DNA of 64,000 nucleotides from Paraburkholderia sp. Its GTDB lineage: Bacteria > Pseudomonadota > Gammaproteobacteria > Burkholderiales > Burkholderiaceae. The translations under genes and the position numbers were made by a program. The stretch spans positions 640,001-704,000 of the forward strand of contig NZ_JAPWKB010000019.1 in NCBI RefSeq assembly GCF_028283785.1. Reading direction: 5' to 3'. This document shows positions 21,331 through 30,720 of this stretch, one piece after another. Within the stretch, counting starts at the first letter, position 1. Each line of letters starts with the position of its first letter. Under the pieces are notes generated by a model. The model did not search any database and was not told the origin of the DNA. It saw nothing but the letters and a program-made list of their open reading frames with translations.

Positions 21331-21993
21331 ATGGCAAAAAATCGCTTCAATACGGCGTGGCTTCACGACCATATCAACGACCCTTACGTAAAAATGGCCC
21401 AGCGGGAGGGCTATCGCGCCCGTGCGGCCTACAAACTCAAGGAAATCGACGAGCAGGACAAACTGATCCGTGCAGGGCAGGTGATCGTCGATCTGGGCGC
21501 GGCGCCGGGCAGCTGGAGCCAGTACGTCCGCAATAAACTCGCGCAGGGCAAACGCCGCGACACCGAGCGCGCGGGCGGAATCGACGGCACAATCATTGCG
21601 TTGGACCTGCTGCCGATGGAGCCGATCGCCGACGTCCATTTTATTCAGGGCGACTTCCGCGACGACAGCGTGGTGGCGCAACTCGAAGAATTGGTCGGAG
21701 GACGGCAAGTCGATCTTGTAATTTCGGATATGGCACCCAACCTGTCGGGAGTGGCGCTTGCGGATGCCGCGCGGATCGAGCACGTATGCGATCTCGCGCT
21801 GGAATTTTCGCAAAACCATCTGAAGCAAGATGGCGCCCTTTTAGTCAAATGCTTTCACGGTAGTGGTTATAGCCAGATCGTCGAGAAGTTCAAGCATCAG
21901 TTCAAAACGGTGGCGGCCCGCAAGCCTAAAGCGTCGCGGGATAAATCGTCGGAAACGTTTATTTTGGGTAAGCATTTGAAGCGGCCCGGCTGA
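21331..21993 (+). CDS. rlmE: 23S rRNA 2'-O-methyltransferase RlmE (FtsJ)
   Basis: This 220-residue SAM-dependent enzyme methylates the 2'-OH of U2552 in 23S rRNA. The RrmJ fold shows AAYKLKEIDEQDKL, the SAM motif VDLGAAPGSWSQYV, and the K-D-K-E catalytic set (Lys in YKLKE, Asp in VISDMAPNLSG, Lys in LLVKCFHG and Glu in SSETFILG). A short insertion KRRDTERAGG after the SAM motif is longer than in E. coli. ftsH follows in the same direction. Confidence 0.96.
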   Translation: MAKNRFNTAWLHDHINDPYVKMAQREGYRARAAYKLKEIDEQDKLIRAGQVIVDLGAAPGSWSQYVRNKLAQGKRRDTERAGGIDGTIIALDLLPMEPIADVHFIQGDFRDDSVVAQLEELVGGRQVDLVISDMAPNLSGVALADAARIEHVCDLALEFSQNHLKQDGALLVKCFHGSGYSQIVEKFKHQFKTVAARKPKASRDKSSETFILGKHLKRPG

Positions 21994-22173
21994 CGGGCTC
22001 GAAGCCGGTAGCAAGATTTCTGAAACCGTCGCGAAAGCGGCACCATCACGACGCAGCGACCTATTTATGTGGTAGCTAAACGTTATGGCAGGGGTCTGCG
22101 GACTGGATTAGAATGCTTTCGTGGTGCCGCAAGGCAAATGTAGGCGCCCGTCTATGAGTGAAGGAGTGGTGCT

Positions 22174-24060
22174 TTGAACAACAACATGTTTTCGAAGGCG
22201 GCAGTGTGGCTGGTTATCGCACTGGTGCTGTTTACGGTGTTCAAGCAGTTCGACAAGCCCCGTGTCCAGGAAGGCGTGTCCTATTCGCAGTTCATGGAAG
22301 ATGCGAAGAGCGGCAAAGTCAAGAACGTTATCGTTCAGGGACGGAACCTCACCGTCACTCCTGCAGACGGTCAGAAGTACCAGATCGTGTCGCCGGGCGA
22401 CATCTGGATGGTCGGCGACCTGATGAAGTATGGCGTTCAGGTGAGCGGCAAGGCTGACGACGAACCCAATGCGCTGGTGTCCGCGCTGTACTACCTCGGA
22501 CCGACGATCCTGATCATCGGTTTCTGGTTCTACATGATGCGACAGATGCAAGGGGGCGGCAAAGGCGGGGCTTTCTCGTTCGGTAAATCGCGAGCGCGGT
22601 TGATCGACGAAAACAACAACGCCATCAATTTCACCGATGTCGCCGGTTGCGACGAAGCGAAGGAAGAAGTCTCGGAACTGGTCGACTTCCTCCGCGATCC
22701 GCAGAAATTCCAGAAGCTGGGCGGTCGCATTCCGCGCGGCGTGCTGCTGGTCGGCCCGCCGGGAACCGGTAAGACGCTGCTTGCGCGTGCAATCGCCGGT
22801 GAAGCGAAAGTACCGTTCTTCAGCATTTCGGGTTCCGATTTCGTCGAAATGTTCGTCGGTGTGGGCGCGGCACGCGTTCGCGACATGTTCGAACAGGCGA
22901 AGAAGCATGCACCGTGCATCGTGTTCATCGACGAAATCGACGCGGTCGGTCGTCATCGTGGCGCCGGCATGGGCGGCGGTAATGACGAACGCGAACAGAC
23001 GTTGAACCAGATGCTCGTCGAAATGGACGGCTTCGAAGCGAATTCCGGTGTGATCGTGATCGCGGCAACCAACCGTTCGGACGTGCTGGACAAGGCGCTG
23101 CTGCGTCCGGGCCGTTTCGACCGTCAGGTGTACGTCGGTCTGCCGGACATTCGTGGTCGGGAACACATCATGAAGGTTCACCTGCGCAAGGTGCCGATCG
23201 CGAACGACGTCGACGCAGCAGTGATCGCGCGTGGCACGCCGGGCTTTTCGGGTGCTGACCTCGCGAATCTCGTGAACGAAGCTGCGCTGTTCGCGGCACG
23301 TCGCGGCAAGCGCATCGTCGAGATGGACGATTTCGAAGATGCGAAGGACAAGATCTTCATGGGTCCGGAGCGCAAGTCCGCCGTGATCCGCGAAGAATCG
23401 AAGCGCGCCACGGCGTATCACGAATCGGGTCACGCGGTCATCGCCAAGCTGTTGCCGAAGGCCGATCCGGTTCACAAGGTCACGATCATTCCGCGTGGCC
23501 GTGCGTTGGGCGTCACGTGGCAGTTGCCGGAGCACGACAACGAGACGTACTCGAAAGACTATCTGCTCGACCGTCTGGCCATCCTGTTCGGCGGCCGGGT
23601 TGCCGAAGAGTTGTTCCTGAACCTGCTCAGCACGGGCGCTTCGGACGACTTCAACAAGGCAACGGCTACGGCTCGCGCAATGGTTGCCCGCTTCGGCATG
23701 ACGGACGCGTTGGGACCGATGGTGTATGTCGATGACGAGAACGACGCTACGCCGTTCGGCCGCGGCTTCACCCGCACGATTTCCGAGGCGACGCAGCAAA
23801 AGGTCGACGCTGAAATCCGTCGCGTGCTCGACGAGCAATATTCGCTGGCCAAGCGTCTGCTCGACGAAAACCGCGACAAGGTCGAAGCAATGACCGCCGC
23901 GCTGATGGAGTGGGAAACGATCGACGCCGATCAGATCAACGACATCATGGCAGGCCGTCCGCCGCGTTCACCGAAGACCTCGGTGCCGCCGGCCGGTGAT
24001 GCACCTTCGGGCGGTAGCACGGGCACCGAAGTCAAGCCGGGCGCGACTGCGCCGGCGTGA
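22174..24060 (+). CDS. ftsH: ATP-dependent zinc metalloprotease FtsH
   Basis: This 628-residue membrane AAA+ protease degrades misfolded and regulatory membrane proteins. Two transmembrane helices (about residues 8-22 and 104-123) flank a periplasmic domain. Walker A GPPGTGKT is at 194-201, Walker B is VFIDEIDAVG, and the SRH contains NRSDVLDKALLRPGRFDR. The zinc site HESGH is at 416-420. Translation starts at a TTG at 22174, decided by AAGGAG at 22160-22165 and by the usual MNNNMFSK N-terminus. folP and glmM follow, as in many proteobacteria. Confidence 0.97.
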   Translation: MNNNMFSKAAVWLVIALVLFTVFKQFDKPRVQEGVSYSQFMEDAKSGKVKNVIVQGRNLTVTPADGQKYQIVSPGDIWMVGDLMKYGVQVSGKADDEPNALVSALYYLGPTILIIGFWFYMMRQMQGGGKGGAFSFGKSRARLIDENNNAINFTDVAGCDEAKEEVSELVDFLRDPQKFQKLGGRIPRGVLLVGPPGTGKTLLARAIAGEAKVPFFSISGSDFVEMFVGVGAARVRDMFEQAKKHAPCIVFIDEIDAVGRHRGAGMGGGNDEREQTLNQMLVEMDGFEANSGVIVIAATNRSDVLDKALLRPGRFDRQVYVGLPDIRGREHIMKVHLRKVPIANDVDAAVIARGTPGFSGADLANLVNEAALFAARRGKRIVEMDDFEDAKDKIFMGPERKSAVIREESKRATAYHESGHAVIAKLLPKADPVHKVTIIPRGRALGVTWQLPEHDNETYSKDYLLDRLAILFGGRVAEELFLNLLSTGASDDFNKATATARAMVARFGMTDALGPMVYVDDENDATPFGRGFTRTISEATQQKVDAEIRRVLDEQYSLAKRLLDENRDKVEAMTAALMEWETIDADQINDIMAGRPPRSPKTSVPPAGDAPSGGSTGTEVKPGATAPA

Positions 24061-24079
24061 TGTAAGCTATGTTCCAGGG

Positions 24080-24113
24080 ACGGGCCGGTTGTGTTCACAC
24101 ACCGGCCCGTTTT
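24080..24113 (+). terminator. Terminator after ftsH
   Basis: ACGGGCCGGT at 24080-24089 pairs with ACCGGCCCGT at 24101-24110, with an inner GTGT/ACAC stem and one bulged T. A short T-run follows. It lies about 20 bases after the ftsH stop, so ftsH may be partly uncoupled from folP. Confidence 0.75.
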
Positions 24114-24170
24114 GCATCTAACTCTTCTTTTTGTAAAAAGCTGTTCGTGTCGATTTCCGAATTTCAGCCT

Positions 24171-25037
24171 ATGGCTATCCCCGAGTCGCTCCAGTGCGGC
24201 CGGTTCACGCTGTCCTTCGAGCGCCCGCTGGTTATGGGCATTCTCAACGTCACGCCCGATTCATTCTCCGACGGCGGTAAATACGCGGTGCGCGGTGAAG
24301 CGATCCGACAGGCCGAGCGGATGATGCTCGACGGTGTCGACATCATCGACATCGGTGGGGAATCGACGCGGCCTGGCGCGCCACCGGTCCCGCTCGACGA
24401 AGAACTCGAACGCGTCATTCCGCTGGTCGAGGCGCTGCACGGCGCGAAGGTCCCGCTGTCTATCGATACCTACAAGCCCGAAGTCATGCGTCACGCGCTG
24501 TCCGCCGGCGCCGATCTGATCAACGATATCTGGGGTTTCCGGATGCCCGGCGCGATCGACGCGGTCCGCGACAGCGCTTGCGGCCTGTGCGTGATGCATA
24601 TGCTCGGCGAGCCGCAAACCATGCAGTTGGGCGAACCCGCGTATCAAGACGTCGTCGCGGAAGTCCGCGCCTTTCTCGAAGACCAGATCGCGACGCTGCA
24701 GGCAGCCGGCATCGCCAAAAACCGGATCAGCGTCGATCCGGGCTTTGGATTCGGCAAGGCAATGGTCGAACACAATTACGCGCTGCTCGCGCACTTGCCG
24801 GATACCGCGCCGCGCGCAGAGAAACCGTATCCGGTTCTCGCCGGCATGTCTCGCAAGTCGATGCTGGGCGCCGTCACCGGCCGCACCACACCGTCGGATC
24901 GGGTCGCGGCAAGCGTCGCGGCGGCGGTCTGCGCAGCCAGTCGCGGTGCGGCAATCATTCGTGTGCATGACGTGGCGCAAACCGTCGATGCATTGAAAGT
25001 CTGGGCAGCCATGCGGGACGCAATGCGCCGCGGCTGA
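24171..25037 (+). CDS. folP: Dihydropteroate synthase
   Basis: This 288-residue TIM-barrel enzyme condenses 4-aminobenzoate with 6-hydroxymethyl-dihydropterin diphosphate in folate synthesis and is the sulfonamide target. The pterin-binding motifs MGILNVTPDSFSDGG and GGESTRPGA are present, with DPGFGFGK and the C-terminal RVHDVAQT. The ATG at 24171 is used; an in-frame GTG at 24147 is possible, and no strong ribosome site decides between them. glmM follows after 29 bases. Confidence 0.95.
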   Translation: MAIPESLQCGRFTLSFERPLVMGILNVTPDSFSDGGKYAVRGEAIRQAERMMLDGVDIIDIGGESTRPGAPPVPLDEELERVIPLVEALHGAKVPLSIDTYKPEVMRHALSAGADLINDIWGFRMPGAIDAVRDSACGLCVMHMLGEPQTMQLGEPAYQDVVAEVRAFLEDQIATLQAAGIAKNRISVDPGFGFGKAMVEHNYALLAHLPDTAPRAEKPYPVLAGMSRKSMLGAVTGRTTPSDRVAASVAAAVCAASRGAAIIRVHDVAQTVDALKVWAAMRDAMRRG

Positions 25038-25066
25038 TCCATCAAGGTAATAAGGAAGGTTTGAAG

Positions 25067-26425
25067 ATGTCACGTCGTTATTTTGGAACCGATGGAATCC
25101 GCGGCAAGGTCGGCGATGCGCCAATCACGCCAGACTTCGTGTTGCGTCTGGGCTATGCGGCCGGCAAGGTGCTGGCGGGCGCGGACCGGCGCGGCCGTTC
25201 GGGCCAGCGCCCGACGGTGCTGATCGGCAAGGACACGCGGGTGTCCGGTTATATGCTCGAAGCCGCGCTCGAATCCGGCTTTTCGGCGGCGGGCGTCGAT
25301 GTGATGCTGGCCGGGCCGATGCCCACGCCCGGCGTCGCCTATCTGACGCGCGCGCTGCGGCTCGCCGCGGGTGTCGTGATCAGCGCATCGCACAACCCGT
25401 ATTACGACAACGGCATCAAGTTTTTCTCGGCTGACGGCAACAAGCTGCCCGACGAAACCGAACTGCTGATCGAGCAGCAACTCGATATGCCGCTCGACTG
25501 CGCGCCGTCGGAGCAACTCGGCAAGGCGCGTCGTCTGGACGACGCGGCAGGGCGTTACATCGAATTCTGCAAGAGCACGTTCCCGGCCGCGTTCGATCTG
25601 CGTGGCATGAAGCTGGTCGTCGATTGTGCGCACGGTGCCGCGTACGACGTCGCGCCACACGTGTTCCACGAACTCGGCGCGGACGTAGTGCCGATCGGCG
25701 TCGCGCCGAACGGCTTCAATATCAACGACGGCGTCGGTGCAACCGCGCCGGATGCGCTGGTGCGGGCCGTGCGCGCGAACAACGCCGACCTGGGCATTGC
25801 GCTCGACGGCGACGCCGACCGTCTGCAAGTCGTCGATGCCGAAGGGCGTCTGTATAACGGCGACGAATTGCTGTACGTGCTGGTCAACGACCGCATCGCA
25901 ACCGACGGCCGCGTCGAAGGCGCGGTCGGCACGCTGATGACGAATATGGCGGTCGAAGTCGCGTTGCAGCGCGCCGGCGTCAAGTTCGTGCGGGCGGCGG
26001 TGGGCGACCGCTACGTGCTCGAACAGTTGCGCGAGCACGGCTGGCAGCTCGGCGCGGAAGGGTCGGGCCATATTCTGTCGCTGGATCGGCATTCCACTGG
26101 CGACGGCATCGTCTCGTCGTTGCTGGTGCTCGCCGCGCTCAAGCGCAGCGGCAAAACGCTCGCGGAGATGCTCGACGGCGTGACACTGTTCCCGCAAAAG
26201 CTGATCAACGTGCGGATGCAGCCGGACGCCGACTGGAAGGGCAGCGACGCAATCCGTCGCGCCATCGGCGACGCCGAGACCGCGCTGAGCGGCCGTGGTC
26301 GCGTGCTGATCCGTGCGTCGGGCACCGAGCCGGTGTTGCGCGTGATGGTCGAAGCCGAGCGCGAGCGCGACGCGGTCCAGCATGCGGAAGCGATTGCCGA
26401 AGTCGTCAAGGCGGCAACGGCCTGA
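25067..26425 (+). CDS. glmM: Phosphoglucosamine mutase
   Basis: This 452-residue enzyme converts glucosamine-6-phosphate to glucosamine-1-phosphate for peptidoglycan and lipopolysaccharide precursors. The N-terminus RRYFGTDGIRG, the phosphoserine loop with Ser108 in SASHNP, the metal loop DGDADR and the sugar-phosphate loop RASGTEPVLRVM are all present. The ATG at 25067 follows AAGGAAG; an in-frame TTG two codons upstream is less likely. Confidence 0.96.
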   Translation: MSRRYFGTDGIRGKVGDAPITPDFVLRLGYAAGKVLAGADRRGRSGQRPTVLIGKDTRVSGYMLEAALESGFSAAGVDVMLAGPMPTPGVAYLTRALRLAAGVVISASHNPYYDNGIKFFSADGNKLPDETELLIEQQLDMPLDCAPSEQLGKARRLDDAAGRYIEFCKSTFPAAFDLRGMKLVVDCAHGAAYDVAPHVFHELGADVVPIGVAPNGFNINDGVGATAPDALVRAVRANNADLGIALDGDADRLQVVDAEGRLYNGDELLYVLVNDRIATDGRVEGAVGTLMTNMAVEVALQRAGVKFVRAAVGDRYVLEQLREHGWQLGAEGSGHILSLDRHSTGDGIVSSLLVLAALKRSGKTLAEMLDGVTLFPQKLINVRMQPDADWKGSDAIRRAIGDAETALSGRGRVLIRASGTEPVLRVMVEAERERDAVQHAEAIAEVVKAATA

Positions 26426-26749
26426 GTACCGGACGTTTTTCCAGACCGAAACAACGGCGCCTCCGGGCGCCGTTGTCACATTCGCCGGCGGCAATTCACC
26501 GCCGGTTGCGTCGATGAATTCGCAAGCCGCTGAATTATTTTCCTGGAACCGGAAAATTTCGCAAACGCTTGCGCACCCCATTTTTGGCCTAAAACGGGCC
26601 ATATCCTGCACAAATCAGTGCACATCGAAACTTCGCCTTTCATGTCGTAATCCAAACGTCATCCGCATTTCACGGTGAGTCACGTTACTGTCACAAAGCG
26701 GCACTATCCTTCGCGGTGTTGTGTATTTGCTCACACCTACGGAGAGACC
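26426..26749. other. glmM-pstS intergenic region with hairpins and Pho boxes
   Basis: After glmM, a perfect 11-base-arm hairpin (26451-26461 with 26466-26476) lacks a T-run, and a second short one lies at about 26482-26502. The rest leads into the PhoB-type promoter of pstS. No gene is seen. Confidence 0.55.
26656..26710 (+). promoter_or_regulatory. Tandem Pho box and -10 of pstS
   Basis: Four direct repeats related to CTGTCAT occur in a row: ACGTCAT (26656-26662), ATTTCAC (26667-26673), GAGTCAC (26677-26683) and CTGTCAC (26688-26694). Their TCA cores are spaced 11, 10 and 11 bases. A -10-like TATCCT at 26705-26710 begins 10 bases after the last repeat, with no -35, which is the layout of PhoB-activated promoters. 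It should drive pstS and the operon under phosphate limitation. Confidence 0.75.
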
Positions 26750-27781
26750 ATGAAACTGATGCAAACCGTGTTCGCTGGCGTCGCTGGCGCGTTCTTCGCG
26801 ATCGCTGCACAAGCCGCTGACATCACCGGCGCGGGCAGCACCTTCGCAGCACCGATCTACACGAAGTGGGCAGACGCCTACGCGAAGACCGGCGGCGGCA
26901 AGGTCAACTATCAAGGTATCGGTTCGTCGGGCGGCGTGAAGCAGATCGTTGCCAAGACGGTCGACTTCGCTGGCTCGGACGCTCCGCTGAAAGACGACGA
27001 ACTCGCCAAGGAAGGCCTGTTCCAGTTCCCGACGGTGGTCGGCGGTGTCGTGCCGGCGATCAACGTGCCGGGCGTGAAGCCGGGTGAGCTCGTGCTGTCG
27101 GGCGAACTGCTGGGCGACATTTATCTGGGCAAGATCAAGAAGTGGAACGATCCGGCGATCGTCGCACTGAACCCGAAGCTGAAGCTGCCGGACACCGACA
27201 TCGCCGTGGTTCGCCGCGCCGACGGTTCGGGCACCAGCTTCATCTGGACGAACTACCTGTCGAAGGTCAACGCAGACTGGAAGGCGAAGGTCGGCGAAGG
27301 TTCGACGGTCAACTGGCCGACGGGTACGGGCGGCAAGGGTAACGACGGCGTCGCAGCGTTCGTGCAACGTCTGCCGGGCGCAATCGGCTACGTCGAATGG
27401 GCGTACGCGAAGCAAAACCACATGACGTATGCAGCACTGAAGAACTCGTCGGGCGCGGTTGTCGAGCCGAAGACGGAAACCTTCAAGGCCGCAGCGGCCG
27501 GTGCAGACTGGTCGAAGTCGTTCTACCAGATCCTGACGGACGAGCCGGGCAAGGACGCATGGCCGGTCGTCGGCGCAACCTTCGTGCTGATCCACACGGC
27601 ACAGGACAAGCCGGCACAAGGTACGGAAACGCTGAAGTTCTTCGACTGGGCGTTCAAGAACGGCAACCAGGCTGCCAACGACCTCGATTACATCTCGCTG
27701 CCGCAATCCGTCGTGTCGGAAATCCGCACGCAATGGAAGTCGAAGGTGAAGGACGCGTCGGGCAAGTCGATCGCAGAGTAA
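26750..27781 (+). CDS. pstS: Phosphate ABC transporter periplasmic binding protein
   Basis: This 343-residue protein captures inorganic phosphate in the periplasm for PstCAB. A signal peptide ends in AIAAQAA, about residues 1-23. The mature start ADITGAGSTFAAPIYTKW is the classic PstS phosphate-loop region. Other phosphate-contact segments are GSSGGVKQ and RRADGSGTSFIWTNYL. A GGAGAG ribosome site precedes the ATG at 26750. It is separated from pstC by a stable hairpin, which fits the higher PstS level usual for binding proteins. Confidence 0.96.
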   Translation: MKLMQTVFAGVAGAFFAIAAQAADITGAGSTFAAPIYTKWADAYAKTGGGKVNYQGIGSSGGVKQIVAKTVDFAGSDAPLKDDELAKEGLFQFPTVVGGVVPAINVPGVKPGELVLSGELLGDIYLGKIKKWNDPAIVALNPKLKLPDTDIAVVRRADGSGTSFIWTNYLSKVNADWKAKVGEGSTVNWPTGTGGKGNDGVAAFVQRLPGAIGYVEWAYAKQNHMTYAALKNSSGAVVEPKTETFKAAAAGADWSKSFYQILTDEPGKDAWPVVGATFVLIHTAQDKPAQGTETLKFFDWAFKNGNQAANDLDYISLPQSVVSEIRTQWKSKVKDASGKSIAE

Positions 27782-27815
27782 GCAGTGCGCGGTTTCATGC
27801 ACTAATGTAGTTAAG

Positions 27816-27843
27816 CTGCGCGGCCCCGTTCGGGGCCGCGCAG
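27816..27843 (+). terminator. Intercistronic hairpin between pstS and pstC
   Basis: A perfect inverted repeat (27816-27828 with 27831-27843) forms a very GC-rich stem without a T-run. It is more likely to stabilise the pstS message or lower read-through into pstC than to stop transcription completely. Confidence 0.6.
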
Positions 27844-27904
27844 TCGTCGCAAGGGCTGTACGGCGTGTGCCGTGCGGCAACTGGAACAGGTCCAACACGC
27901 TCCC

Positions 27905-28903
27905 ATGTCCGACACCCCTCTAGCGCCTGGCGCTGCACGGTCCGCGCCGTCCAGCACGTCGCAGCAGAAGGCGCCCAGCCGCCTCGGCGACGTCGTTTTC
28001 GGCGGTCTCGCGCGCCTGGCTGCGATCGTCACGTTGCTGCTGCTCGGCGGCATCATCGTGTCGCTGATCGTCGCTTCTCTGCCGTCGATCGAAAAATTTG
28101 GCTTGAGCTTCCTGTGGACCGCCGAATGGGATCCGCCCAGCGAGAAATTCGGTGCGCTGGTGCCGATCTACGGCACGCTCGCCACGTCGATCATTGCACT
28201 CATCATCGCGGTGCCCGTCAGCTTCGGCATCGCGCTTTTCCTGACCGAACTGTCCCCGGCCTGGTTGCGTCGCCCGCTTGGCGTCGCGATCGAACTGCTC
28301 GCGGCGATTCCGTCGATCGTCTACGGGATGTGGGGTCTGCTGGTTTTTTCGCCGATCTTCGCCGGCTACTTCGAGAAGCCGCTCGGCACCTTGCTCGGCG
28401 GCATGCCGATTATCGGTGCGCTGTTTCAGGGCCCGCCGATCGGTATCGGCATCCTGTGCGCAGGCGTCATTCTCGCGATCATGATCATTCCGTACATCGC
28501 CGCGGTGATGCGCGACGTGTTCGAAGTCACGCCCGTGCTGCTGAAGGAATCCGCGTACGGAATCGGCTGCACGACGTGGGAAGTGATGTGGAAAATCGTG
28601 CTGCCGTTCACCAAAAGCGGTGTGATCGGCGGTGTGATGCTCGGCCTCGGCCGCGCGCTCGGCGAGACGATGGCGGTCACGTTCGTGATCGGCAACACCA
28701 ATCTGCTCGACAACGTGTCGCTGTTCTCGCCGGGTAACAGCATTACGTCGGCGCTCGCCAACGAGTTCGCCGAAGCCAGCAGCGGGCTGCATACGGCCGC
28801 GCTGATGGAACTCGGTCTGATCCTCTTTGTGATTACTTTCATCGTGCTTGCCGTGTCGAAGATCATGCTGCTGCGCCTCGAAAAATCGGAAGGTGCAAAA
28901 TGA
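27905..28903 (+). CDS. pstC: Phosphate ABC transporter permease PstC
   Basis: This 332-residue inner-membrane permease has about six helices and the cytoplasmic EAA-like loop (YGIGCTTWEVMWKIVLPFTK) that contacts the ATPase. It forms the channel with PstA. The hydrophilic, Ala/Pro/Ser-rich N-terminal 30 residues before the first helix are normal for the family. Its stop overlaps the pstA start as ATGA, so the two are coupled. Confidence 0.95.
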   Translation: MSDTPLAPGAARSAPSSTSQQKAPSRLGDVVFGGLARLAAIVTLLLLGGIIVSLIVASLPSIEKFGLSFLWTAEWDPPSEKFGALVPIYGTLATSIIALIIAVPVSFGIALFLTELSPAWLRRPLGVAIELLAAIPSIVYGMWGLLVFSPIFAGYFEKPLGTLLGGMPIIGALFQGPPIGIGILCAGVILAIMIIPYIAAVMRDVFEVTPVLLKESAYGIGCTTWEVMWKIVLPFTKSGVIGGVMLGLGRALGETMAVTFVIGNTNLLDNVSLFSPGNSITSALANEFAEASSGLHTAALMELGLILFVITFIVLAVSKIMLLRLEKSEGAK

Positions 28904-29796
28904 GCCAGCCTTCGTTGAACATGCCCGGCACGAACGACGCCGTCGCGCTCGACGCGATGCGCAACAAGCTGCAACGTCGTCGCCGCCGCACCAATGCGCT
29001 CGCGCTGACGTTGTCGCTGGCGGCAATGGCGTTCGGTCTGCTGTGGCTGGTCTGGATTCTCTACACGACGCTGCGTCTGGGTATCGGCGGTCTGTCGGTG
29101 GAACTGTTCACGCAGTCCACGCCGCCGCCGAACACCGATGGCGGCGGTCTCGCCAACGCGATCGTCGGCAGTCTGATGATGGTGGTGCTCGCCACGTTCG
29201 TCGGCACGCCGATCGGCATCATGGCCGGCGTGTATCTCGCCGAATACGGACAGAAGGGCTGGCTCGCGAGCGTCACGCGTTTCATCAACGATATTCTGTT
29301 GTCGGCGCCGTCGATCGTCGTGGGGCTGTTCGTCTACGCGCTGATCGTCGCGAACATGGGGCACTTCAGCGGCATCGCGGGTATCGTCGCGCTGGCGTTG
29401 CTGCAAATCCCGATCGTGATCCGCACCACCGAAAACATGCTGAAGCTGGTGCCGAACGCGCTGCGCGAAGCGGCATTCGCACTCGGTACGCCGAAGTGGA
29501 AGATGGTGATGTCGATCACGCTGAAGGCGTCGGTGGCGGGTATTACGACGGGCGTGCTGCTCGCGATCGCCCGGATCGCCGGTGAAACCGCGCCGCTGCT
29601 GTTCACCGCGCTGTCGAACCAGTTCTTCTCGGTGAATGTGAACCAGCCGATGGCGAATCTGCCGGTCATCATCTATCAGTTCGCGATGAGCCCGTTTTCG
29701 CAATGGCAGTCGCTCGCATGGGCCGGTGTGTTCCTGATCACGCTTGCCGTGCTCGGTCTGAACATCCTCGCGCGCACGATCTTTTCGAACAAGTAA
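28900..29796 (+). CDS. pstA: Phosphate ABC transporter permease PstA
   Basis: This 298-residue permease pairs with PstC. A hydrophilic N-terminus precedes six hydrophobic helices, and the ATPase-contact loop reads LREAAFALGTPKWKMVMSITLK. The segment GIMAGVYLAEYGQKGW is typical of PstA. It is translationally coupled to pstC by a four-base overlap, and pstB follows after 49 bases. Confidence 0.95.
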   Translation: MSQPSLNMPGTNDAVALDAMRNKLQRRRRRTNALALTLSLAAMAFGLLWLVWILYTTLRLGIGGLSVELFTQSTPPPNTDGGGLANAIVGSLMMVVLATFVGTPIGIMAGVYLAEYGQKGWLASVTRFINDILLSAPSIVVGLFVYALIVANMGHFSGIAGIVALALLQIPIVIRTTENMLKLVPNALREAAFALGTPKWKMVMSITLKASVAGITTGVLLAIARIAGETAPLLFTALSNQFFSVNVNQPMANLPVIIYQFAMSPFSQWQSLAWAGVFLITLAVLGLNILARTIFSNK

Positions 29797-29845
29797 TGAA
29801 CACTTTCGAGTCGTACTCGAGTAACAGTCACGGCGGAGTCATCCG

Positions 29846-30694
29846 ATGAATATGGCAGAGACGCACCTCAACCCAATCGCGCGCCCGACGGCGCCCGCCG
29901 GTTTCGATCCCGCCCAGAGCGGCTCGTTGCTCGAACCGTCGCGCCCGAAGATCAAGGTCAACGACCTCAACTTCTTCTACGGCAAGTATCACGCGCTGAA
30001 GAACATCAACCTCGACATTCCGGAAGGCAAGGTCACGGCCTTCATCGGTCCGTCGGGTTGCGGCAAGTCCACGTTGCTGCGCACGTTCAACAAGATGTAT
30101 GCGCTGTATCCGGAGCAACGCGCGGAAGGCGAGATCCTGATGGACGGCGAAAACCTGCTGACATCCAAGCGCGATATCTCGCTGCTGCGCGCGCGGATCG
30201 GCATGGTGTTCCAGAAGCCGACGCCGTTCCCGATGTCGATCTACGACAACATCGCATTCGGCGTGAAGATGTTCGAAACGCTGCCGCGTTCGGAGATGGA
30301 CGATCGCGTCGAATGGGCGCTGACCAAGGCTGCGTTGTGGAACGAAGTGAAGGACAAACTCGGCCAGAGCGGCTACGGTCTGTCCGGCGGTCAGCAGCAA
30401 CGCTTGTGTATCGCGCGCGGTATCGCGATCCGTCCGGAAGTGCTGTTGCTCGACGAACCGTGCTCGGCGCTGGACCCGATTTCCACCGGCCGCATCGAAG
30501 AGCTGATTGCCGAGTTGAAGAGCGATTACACGGTCGTGATCGTCACTCACAACATGCAACAGGCGGCACGGTGTTCGGACTACACTGCCTATATGTACCT
30601 TGGTGAACTGATCGAATTCGGCGACACCGAAAAGATCTTCATCAAGCCGGTCCGCAAGGAAACCGAGGATTACATTACCGGCCGCTTCGGCTAA
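29846..30694 (+). CDS. pstB: Phosphate ABC transporter ATPase PstB
   Basis: This 282-residue ATPase powers phosphate import. Walker A GPSGCGKST, the PTPFPMSIYDNIAFG block distinctive of PstB, the signature LSGGQQQRL, Walker B LLLDEPCSALDP and the switch His in VIVTHNMQQA are all visible. An extra 30 residues precede the usual N-terminus. The first ATG at 29846 follows GGAG; a second ATG two codons later is possible. Confidence 0.96.
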   Translation: MNMAETHLNPIARPTAPAGFDPAQSGSLLEPSRPKIKVNDLNFFYGKYHALKNINLDIPEGKVTAFIGPSGCGKSTLLRTFNKMYALYPEQRAEGEILMDGENLLTSKRDISLLRARIGMVFQKPTPFPMSIYDNIAFGVKMFETLPRSEMDDRVEWALTKAALWNEVKDKLGQSGYGLSGGQQQRLCIARGIAIRPEVLLLDEPCSALDPISTGRIEELIAELKSDYTVVIVTHNMQQAARCSDYTAYMYLGELIEFGDTEKIFIKPVRKETEDYITGRFG

Positions 30695-30720
30695 GCCGTC
30701 GCGTCATAAGGGAGCCTCAC

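Noticed and set aside
22108..23838. 576-codon open frame antisense to ftsH
   Set aside because: Shadow of ftsH; composition typical of antisense reading.
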